7,799 nt of DNA from an uncultured Ignavibacteriota bacterium (GTDB lineage Bacteria > Bacteroidota > Ignavibacteria > UBA10030 > UBA8401), in contig CAIVNT010000009.1 of assembly GCA_903907305.1 (NCBI GenBank), positions 1-7,799 on the forward strand, written 5' to 3'. The position numbers and the translations under genes were made by a program. This document shows positions 1-4,911 of this stretch, one piece after another (the stretch's first letter is position 1; every line of letters starts with the position of its first letter). Below the pieces are notes generated by a model, which did no database searches, had not been told where the DNA came from, and saw only the letters and a list, made by a program, of their open reading frames with translations.

Positions 1-6
1 TCTGAT

Positions 7-38
7 TTTGGCTTTGGCGGGGGATTCTCGTATATTGA
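7..38 (+). promoter_or_regulatory. Possible Bacteroidota-type promoter for the thiamine operon
   Basis: A TTTG at 7-10 is followed after 20 nt by TATATTGA (31-38). This resembles the Bacteroidota primary-sigma pattern (TTTG, about 19-21 nt, TAnnTTTG) with one base missing in the second box. It would start transcription about 30 nt before the riboswitch. A competing sigma70-like reading is TTGAAA (35-40), 17 nt, TAACAG (58-63), whose -10 box is poor. Some promoter must lie before base 73, but which one is used cannot be decided by eye. Confidence 0.25.
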
Positions 39-72
39 AAAAGCAACATTGTTCTTTTAACAGACAACACTT

Positions 73-177
73 TCGTTAGGGGTGTTCCGCTTTACGGGAC
101 TGAGATACACACCCTTGATTCGCGCTGCAACGCGCGATGAACCACCTGATCTGGATAATACCAGCGTAGGGAAACGA
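73..177 (+). promoter_or_regulatory. TPP (thiamine diphosphate) riboswitch, THI element
   Basis: This RNA element binds thiamine diphosphate. The conserved pieces are all visible. P1 pairs TCGTT (73-77) with AACGA (173-177). P2 pairs GGGTG (80-84) with CACCC (110-114). P3 pairs 84-89 with 95-100 and leads into the pyrimidine-sensing CTGAGA (100-105). An optional GC-rich hairpin, CGCGC/GCGCG, occupies 121-136. The pyrophosphate-sensing arm is ACCTGATCTGGATAATACC (143-162), with P5 CTGG/CCAG (151-154, 161-164), and it ends in the near-invariant GCGTAGGGAA (164-173). P2 and P3 as drawn share G84, so the exact junction is approximate. The element leads directly into a terminator and then a receptor, kinase and permease operon, so it is a cis-acting OFF switch for thiamine uptake. 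Confidence 0.97.
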
Positions 178-215
178 CCATAAAATTATCGCTGTACTAT
201 TTTATTCGCCGTTTC
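171..215 (+). promoter_or_regulatory. Candidate antiterminator between riboswitch and terminator
   Basis: GAAACG (171-176), which includes most of the 3' strand of riboswitch helix P1, is the exact reverse complement of CGTTTC (210-215), which lies in the 5' arm of the terminator. Between these, ATAAAAT (180-186) can pair with ATTTTAT (199-205), extending the helix across a small internal loop. This pairing excludes both P1 and the terminator. It would be expected without TPP and would let transcription proceed. The pairing is read directly from the sequence; the switching role is inferred from the usual mechanism of this riboswitch class. Confidence 0.65.
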
Positions 216-249
216 TGATGCTGTTTTTCAGGACGGCGATTTTGTTTTT
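206..249 (+). terminator. Riboswitch-controlled Rho-independent terminator
   Basis: The stem pairs TCGCCGT (206-212) with ACGGCGA (233-239) and continues as CTGA (215-218) with TCAG (228-231) after a small asymmetric loop. A run of T interrupted by one G (240-249) follows immediately. It lies between the TPP aptamer and the first gene, the normal position for a transcription attenuator. The ATG at 218 lies inside this hairpin, so it is not a plausible start for the downstream receptor gene. Confidence 0.9.
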
Positions 250-266
250 AAAACATCATTTTATTT

Positions 267-290
267 ACACAGAGGCACAAAGATACAGAG
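267..290 (+). repeat. Three degenerate 8-nt repeats at the ribosome binding site
   Basis: Three consecutive octamers, ACACAGAG (267-274), GCACAAAG (275-282) and ATACAGAG (283-290), follow a roughly RYACARAG pattern. The last merges into AGAGGG (287-292), the only Shine-Dalgarno-like sequence before the ATG at 296. The run resembles purine-rich CACAGAG-type degenerate repeats that I recall from other environmental bacterial genomes; that resemblance is from memory and unchecked. It may simply act as the leader and ribosome binding site. Confidence 0.5.
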
Positions 291-295
291 GGAAT

Positions 296-2560
296 ATGAG
301 GAGACTTCGCTACACGTTATTTATTTTCACCGCAGCAGCGGCACTGTTTGCGCAACAGGAAACTGATACTGTCAAATACAATTTTGATCCCGTGCTTGTC
401 ACCGGAACGACCGCGATCGAACGCCAGACGCCTGTCACGTTTACCAATCTCACCAAGGAATCGATCACGCTCCGCTATTCCATGCAGGATGTGCCGGTAA
501 TGCTCTCCGAGCTTCCGGCAATGATCTCCTATTCGGACGGAGGGAACGGCGTCGGCTATAATTACGTCTTCCTGCGCGGATTCGATCAGCGACGGCTCTC
601 TATTATGGTGAATGGTATTCCTCAGAACGATCCTGAGGATCATAATGTATATTGGATCGATTTTCCGGATCTGATGGCAAGCGCATCCACTGTGCAGGTG
701 CAGCGTGGTGCGGGAAGCGCGTTCTACGGTCCGCCCGCCATCGGCGGTTCGGTGAATATCACAACAAATCCGTTCACCTATAAGCCGTATGCGAAGTTCG
801 AGGCAATGTTCGGCTTCCAGGAATATGCGGACAGTTCGCAATCACTGCCGATGACGATGAAGAAATATTCCGCATCATTCAACTCGGGACTGATCGATAA
901 CAAATATATGTTCTACGGCAGACTCGGTAAGATGCAGTCCAACGGATACCGTTTGCATTCCTCGTTCGAAGCGGGTTCCTATTTTCTCGGCATGCTCCGC
1001 TTCGATGAGAATATCACCACACGCATTCATCTGTTCGGCGGTCCGCTCACCGATCAGCTCGTCTATACAGGACTTCCCAAGTGGACGAACAGCAGTGCAA
1101 AACTCCGCCGTATGAATTTTTCCTACGTGGCAACGGATACTTCCGGAAAACATTTCGATCCGTACTCCACGCTCCGCCGCCCTCAAGAAAAAGAAGGATT
1201 CAATCAACCCCATTACGAGATCATGAATGAGTGGAAGATCTCTGAGAATCAGAAACTTCACAACACGGTGTTCTATTATGACAGTCACGGATATTTTGAT
1301 TATGACGGTTCATGGGCGGATGCCGGCACACTCCGCATCGACAGTGTGCATGGATTTACACCGACTCCCGCAGTGAGGAATGCGATCATCCGCGGCGGGG
1401 TCGATCTCGTCCAATGGGGATGGCTGCCGCGGTACGAACTTCACCATGAGAACGGTGAATTGACTATCGGCGGCGAGTACCGGTATCATCACGGTTCGCA
1501 TTGGGGAAAAGTGCAGTATGCCGAAGGAATACCGGCAAATTATGATCCCGATTATCGTTTCTATCAATACGACGGAAACAAAACAATGGCGTCTTTGTAT
1601 GTAACGGAAAATTATAAAATGCAGGAAGAATTGACGTTGATGGCGAACATCCAGTTTGCCTACAATGAATATCAGATCCGTAATGAAAAATTTCTGAATA
1701 ACTCGTTCAGCATTCCCTACTATTTTTTGAATCCGCGTCTCGGTCTGAATTATAATGTGTCGAATGAAGTAAATATGTACGTTTCGTTCGGATATACTTC
1801 ACGCGAGCCGCGGCTGCGGAATCTCTATGCGGCGGAAGATTCATACTTCGGTGCACTTCCTGCGTTCGAAGCGGATACGACCGGCGGTGTTACGAGATAT
1901 ACTTTTTCAAAACCATTCGCAAAACCGGAACAACTGTTGAATCTGGAGATCGGTGCGGGATACAAGGAACAACGGTTCCATGTAAACGGAAATGTGTATT
2001 GGATGGAATTCACCAACGAGTTGATCAAATCCGGTCAGGTCGACATCTTCGGAAATCCTGTCTACGGCAATGCGCCGCGGACCCGTCATTTCGGAGTGGA
2101 AGCAGACGGAACTCTTCAACTGCTGGACGAATTGACGATCAGCGGAAATGCCTCGCTTTCCACCAATTATATTGTTACGTTTTCAACGATCGACAGTGTC
2201 TCGAACGGAACGATCTACAAAACAAAATTGAACAGAAATCCAATCGCAGGTTTCCCCGCACTTACGGCGAATCTGCGCGTTTCGTATCAGGCGGACGGCA
2301 TTTCGACATCGTTTGTTGCAAAGTTTGTGGGACCATTCTATACGGATAACTTCAAGAATGTGCTGAACCGGAATGATTCATATTCCGTACTGAATTTTGA
2401 AACTGTTTGTGCAATGCCGAAGATCGGCGATGCAGAACTTTCACTTCGCGGTGAAGTTCGGAATCTTTTGAACAAATTCTATATGCAGAACGGTGAAGGG
2501 GACGCATTCTTTCCCGCCGCCGAAAGGAATTACCTGGTCGGCATTGCCGTCCAATTATAA
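296..2560 (+). CDS. TonB-dependent outer-membrane receptor, probable thiamine transporter
   Basis: This 754-residue outer-membrane receptor is predicted to import thiamine or a thiamine phosphate using TonB energy. The ATG at 296 is chosen because it follows AGAGGG and begins a clean signal peptide (residues 1-19, ending LFA before QQ). The in-frame ATG at 218 sits inside the attenuator hairpin. A TonB-box-like segment lies around residues 24-36. The plug domain spans about 45-158 and shows FLRGFDQRRLSIMVNGIP and, later, QRGAGSAFYGPPAIGGSVNI. The rest, about 165-754, is aromatic-rich with the alternating pattern of a 22-strand beta-barrel and ends in YLVGIAVQL. No N-terminal carboxypeptidase-like extension is present. 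The plug and barrel do not reveal the substrate; thiamine is inferred from the TPP riboswitch and from the kinase and permease genes that follow. Bacteroides thetaiotaomicron has an analogous riboswitch-controlled receptor, OMthi. Confidence 0.93.
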   Translation: MRRLRYTLFIFTAAAALFAQQETDTVKYNFDPVLVTGTTAIERQTPVTFTNLTKESITLRYSMQDVPVMLSELPAMISYSDGGNGVGYNYVFLRGFDQRRLSIMVNGIPQNDPEDHNVYWIDFPDLMASASTVQVQRGAGSAFYGPPAIGGSVNITTNPFTYKPYAKFEAMFGFQEYADSSQSLPMTMKKYSASFNSGLIDNKYMFYGRLGKMQSNGYRLHSSFEAGSYFLGMLRFDENITTRIHLFGGPLTDQLVYTGLPKWTNSSAKLRRMNFSYVATDTSGKHFDPYSTLRRPQEKEGFNQPHYEIMNEWKISENQKLHNTVFYYDSHGYFDYDGSWADAGTLRIDSVHGFTPTPAVRNAIIRGGVDLVQWGWLPRYELHHENGELTIGGEYRYHHGSHWGKVQYAEGIPANYDPDYRFYQYDGNKTMASLYVTENYKMQEELTLMANIQFAYNEYQIRNEKFLNNSFSIPYYFLNPRLGLNYNVSNEVNMYVSFGYTSREPRLRNLYAAEDSYFGALPAFEADTTGGVTRYTFSKPFAKPEQLLNLEIGAGYKEQRFHVNGNVYWMEFTNELIKSGQVDIFGNPVYGNAPRTRHFGVEADGTLQLLDELTISGNASLSTNYIVTFSTIDSVSNGTIYKTKLNRNPIAGFPALTANLRVSYQADGISTSFVAKFVGPFYTDNFKNVLNRNDSYSVLNFETVCAMPKIGDAELSLRGEVRNLLNKFYMQNGEGDAFFPAAERNYLVGIAVQL

Positions 2561-2565
2561 ACTCT

Positions 2566-3216
2566 ATGAAGCTTACCAAACAAAAGCACGCACTGATTAT
2601 CTGCAACGGAGAGATGCCCTCCACAAAACTGGTCTCTCCGCTGCTGAAAAAGAAACCGCTCATTATCTGTGCGGATGGTGGTGCAAACAAAGTGCGTCCG
2701 TTCGGGATCATACCGGATTATATCATCGGGGATCTCGATTCCATCACGCAAAAGACACGGCTCTATTTTTCATCCGTCCCCATCATCCATGTCTCGGACC
2801 AGAACAGTACGGACCTTGAGAAAGTGCTCGAGTTTCTGCTGACGAGCAGGATTCAGTCCGCAACCATCATCGGTGCAACGGGGGAACGGCCCGATCACAC
2901 GATGTCTAACTTCAGCATCCTAATGAAATATCACAAGAAGATCACGCTGCAGTTCTTTGATGAGCTCTGCACAGTGGAGATCATTCAAAAGAAGATCCGA
3001 TTCAAAGCTGAGACCGGTCAGCAGATATCACTGGTGCCGATGGGTAAGTGTTCCGGTATCACAACGAAAGGATTGAAATACCCGCTGAAGGATGAATCGC
3101 TGGAACTCGGCTTCCGTGAAGGTTCAAGCAACGAAGCAATTGCCGCAACAGTGGATGTCATCGTCAAGTCCGGTTCACTGCTTCTCTTCAAGATCCATCC
3201 TCACGTCAAACACTGA
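2566..3216 (+). CDS. Thiamine pyrophosphokinase
   Basis: This cytoplasmic enzyme (EC 2.7.6.2) transfers pyrophosphate from ATP to thiamine, giving thiamine diphosphate and trapping the imported vitamin. At 216 residues it has the normal family length. Characteristic motifs appear in order: ADGGAN (36-41), GDLDS (55-59) with the metal-binding acidic residues, DQNSTDLEKVL (78-88), GATGERPDHTMSN (103-115), and in the C-terminal thiamine-binding beta domain QQISLVPMG (152-160) and SSNEA (187-191). It starts 5 bp after the receptor stop codon with no clear Shine-Dalgarno sequence, so translation is probably coupled. Its product, TPP, is the riboswitch ligand, closing a feedback loop. In different organisms this family is named thiN, tnr3 or TPK. 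I see no fused second domain. Confidence 0.95.
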   Translation: MKLTKQKHALIICNGEMPSTKLVSPLLKKKPLIICADGGANKVRPFGIIPDYIIGDLDSITQKTRLYFSSVPIIHVSDQNSTDLEKVLEFLLTSRIQSATIIGATGERPDHTMSNFSILMKYHKKITLQFFDELCTVEIIQKKIRFKAETGQQISLVPMGKCSGITTKGLKYPLKDESLELGFREGSSNEAIAATVDVIVKSGSLLLFKIHPHVKH

Positions 3217-3224
3217 CCCGATCC

Positions 3225-3809
3225 ATGGATACCACTAACATTCCCGAGATCATTGCGGTCATCCTCGGACTCATCTCCGTGTATCTTGTGACAAGACAAA
3301 ATGTGTGGTGCTATCCTCTTGGCATTGTTTCGGTCTTCCTTTATATTTTCATTTTCTATGATGTGAAACTCTACGCAGATATGGGATTGCAGGTATTCTT
3401 TATCGTCCTGCAGGCGTATGGCTGGTATGAATGGCTGTATGGAGGAGAGGGAAATACGGAACTGAATGTTGCATGGGGAACGAAGCGGATCTATTTTTTT
3501 TCTGCGATCTTCACTGTCATCACAACAGCGGTGATGGGATTTATTCTGCACAAACTGACTAATGCATCGCTTCCCTATGTCGATTCATTCCTTGCCGTAC
3601 TGAGCATGGTCGCGCAGTGGATGATGGCGAAGAAGTATATCGAGAGCTGGATCCTTTGGGTGATCGTCAACATCGGTTCTATCGGTATGTATACGTTTAA
3701 AGGATTGTATTTCACAACGTTCCTCTATGTGGTCTACTTCGGTCTTGCCATTCTTGGATATAAGGAATGGAGGCGGTCGCTCACTCCTGCAAAATCTCCT
3801 GCGGTTTAA
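3225..3809 (+). CDS. pnuT: PnuC/PnuT-family permease, probable thiamine transporter
   Basis: This 194-residue inner-membrane protein has seven likely transmembrane helices at about 6-23, 27-45, 49-68, 88-108, 117-136, 140-158 and 162-181. PnuC-family hallmarks are W28-x-x-P-L-G-I near the start of helix 2, YADMGLQ (50-56) with YGWYEW (65-70) in helix 3, and the ESWILWVIVN segment (140-149) with the paired tryptophans and Asn of the substrate-binding helix. PnuC proteins take up vitamin substrates by facilitated diffusion, trapped by intracellular phosphorylation. Homologues under TPP riboswitches and next to thiamine pyrophosphokinase are called PnuT and carry thiamine. Nicotinamide riboside is the alternative substrate, but the context argues against it. 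The gene starts 8 bp after the kinase stop and is last in the operon. Confidence 0.92.
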   Translation: MDTTNIPEIIAVILGLISVYLVTRQNVWCYPLGIVSVFLYIFIFYDVKLYADMGLQVFFIVLQAYGWYEWLYGGEGNTELNVAWGTKRIYFFSAIFTVITTAVMGFILHKLTNASLPYVDSFLAVLSMVAQWMMAKKYIESWILWVIVNIGSIGMYTFKGLYFTTFLYVVYFGLAILGYKEWRRSLTPAKSPAV

Positions 3810-3843
3810 AAAAGAAGAAGCAGGGAGTTAACCCTGCTTCTTC
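3808..3843. terminator. Convergent-gene terminator, strongest on the minus strand
   Basis: A perfect 12-bp stem, GAAGAAGCAGGG (3814-3825) with CCCTGCTTCTTC (3832-3843), encloses a 6-nt loop. Read on the minus strand the stem is followed directly by six T (complement of 3808-3813), a textbook Rho-independent terminator for the prohibitin/debranching unit. On the plus strand the first T-run (3854-3858) begins about 10 nt after the stem, so termination of the thiamine operon is probably weaker. The hairpin begins 5 bp after the pnuT stop codon. Confidence 0.88.
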
Positions 3844-3868
3844 ATATAAAATATTTTTCTATAATACC

Positions 3869-3958
3869 TTGTCATTCCTGCATGTCCTTGGCGGGAATCC
3901 ATACTCATGGACCCCCGATAGGATCATTCGGCCAACGGCCACGTTGTGGGGGTGACAA
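3869..3958. repeat. Palindromic REP/MITE-like intergenic element
   Basis: The 90-bp element is bounded by TTGTCA (3869-3874) and TGACAA (3953-3958). Its left half folds as ATTCCTGC (3874-3881) with GCGGGAAT (3891-3898), including one G-T pair. Its right half folds as ACCCCC (3911-3916) with GGGGGT (3948-3953), with an inner CAACG-GCCA-CGTTG hairpin (3933-3946). The GTCATTCC...GGCGGGAATCC layout matches a widespread type of dispersed bacterial intergenic repeat. No coding potential is evident. It would lie in the 3' UTR of the minus-strand transcript. Copy number elsewhere in the genome is unknown from this window. Confidence 0.6.
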
Positions 3959-4019
3959 TGATTGTATTGAATCGTATTCCAACGCTCAAAAAATATTTTC
4001 ACGCTCTTGAGAAATAATA

Positions 4020-4889
4020 TTATTTTGTATCCAAGATCAGCGGCAGACCGTCTTTCCCGCCGACAATGATCACCTTCGTGTTCGGAGAGTTCGCCAGTTT
4101 TTCCGTCGCTTCAATTCCTTTCCATGTGAGTAACTGCGAATTCAATCCCTGATTCACGATCTTCTGGAAATCAGAGATACCCTGCGCTTCGATACGTTTT
4201 CTGTCCGCTTCCTGTTTTTCTTTCGTCAACACAAACTGCATGCGTTGGCTTTCCTGCTCGGACTGGAGTTTTTGTTCGATGGATGCAGAGAGTCCGCCGG
4301 GTAACGTTACCCTGCGCAGCGGTGCGGATTCCACAGTGATACCGCGTACTGCGGTTGCGGCGGTGATCTCTTCCAGAATGATCTTGGAGAGATGTTCGCG
4401 TTCCGATGTATACAATGCTTTTGCTTCGAAACTTGCTGTCACTCCGCGTGTCACCGAACGGAATTGCGGTTCAATGATGATCGCTTCATACTCTTCTCCG
4501 ACCGTTTTATAAACGTCTGCGGCTTTTTCCGGATTCAAATGATACAGCACGCTTACTTCCAATTGAACAGTGAGTCCCTCTTTGGAAGGAACATCCATCA
4601 CTTCTTTTAACTCCTGTGTTTTGATGGACATCTTCACGATCCGTGCAAGCGGATTGACAAAGTTGATACCGGATTTCAGTGTATTGTCCGACACCGTTCC
4701 GAAGAAGTCGATCACACCTACGTTTCCGGCCGGGATCACCGTGAAACAGTTGGAAAGCATTACGAGTACCGCGCCAAACGAGACCATCAGCGAGATGTTT
4801 GCAGTCCCTTTCGTGTTGGGATTACTGCGCATGTTTTGCCAGGACACGAAAGCGACGACAGCAACAATTGCGAAGATCAGGAAAAACAT
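4020..4889 (-). CDS. Prohibitin-family (SPFH/Band 7) membrane protein
   Basis: This 289-residue protein has two hydrophobic N-terminal segments (about 1-16 and 32-52), then an SPFH/Band 7 domain (about 50-225). The domain starts with FTVIPAGNVGVIDFFGTV and includes VSVLYHLNPEKAADVYKTVG and a conserved-looking IEPQFRSVTRGVTASFEAKALYTSEREHLS stretch (139-168, broken here only for description). A charged coiled-coil-like section follows (about 200-240), and a short C-terminal segment ends in a hydrophobic GLPLILDTK. Prohibitin-like proteins form large membrane-bound rings that act as scaffolds and often influence membrane proteases such as FtsH; no specific partner is visible here. GGAGG lies 4 nt before the ATG, a strong ribosome binding site. 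The gene follows the debranching enzyme by 22 bp and is probably co-transcribed with it. Confidence 0.9.
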   Translation of the reverse strand: MFFLIFAIVAVVAFVSWQNMRSNPNTKGTANISLMVSFGAVLVMLSNCFTVIPAGNVGVIDFFGTVSDNTLKSGINFVNPLARIVKMSIKTQELKEVMDVPSKEGLTVQLEVSVLYHLNPEKAADVYKTVGEEYEAIIIEPQFRSVTRGVTASFEAKALYTSEREHLSKIILEEITAATAVRGITVESAPLRRVTLPGGLSASIEQKLQSEQESQRMQFVLTKEKQEADRKRIEAQGISDFQKIVNQGLNSQLLTWKGIEATEKLANSPNTKVIIVGGKDGLPLILDTK

Positions 4890-4911
4890 AGAGCCTCCAA
4901 ATAAATATTAA

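Noticed and set aside
317..841. Minus-strand open frame of 174 codons
   Set aside because: It lies wholly inside the receptor plug region, whose plus-strand product has clear TonB-receptor motifs. The minus-strand product is Arg/His/Ile-rich with no recognisable domain.
2493..2819. Plus-strand open frame bridging the receptor and kinase genes
   Set aside because: It overlaps both real genes in another frame, and its product has no family features.
3767..3955. Plus-strand 62-codon frame crossing the pnuT end, terminator and palindromic repeat
   Set aside because: It reads through a terminator hairpin and a repeat and overlaps pnuT in another frame; no protein signature.
3985..4011. CTCAA/TTGAG inverted pair just after the prohibitin stop, with ACGCTC occurring twice (3982-3987, 4001-4006)
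   Set aside because: The stem is only 5 bp with a 17-nt AT-rich loop and no suitable T-run after it. The perfect hairpin at 3814-3843 is the better terminator.
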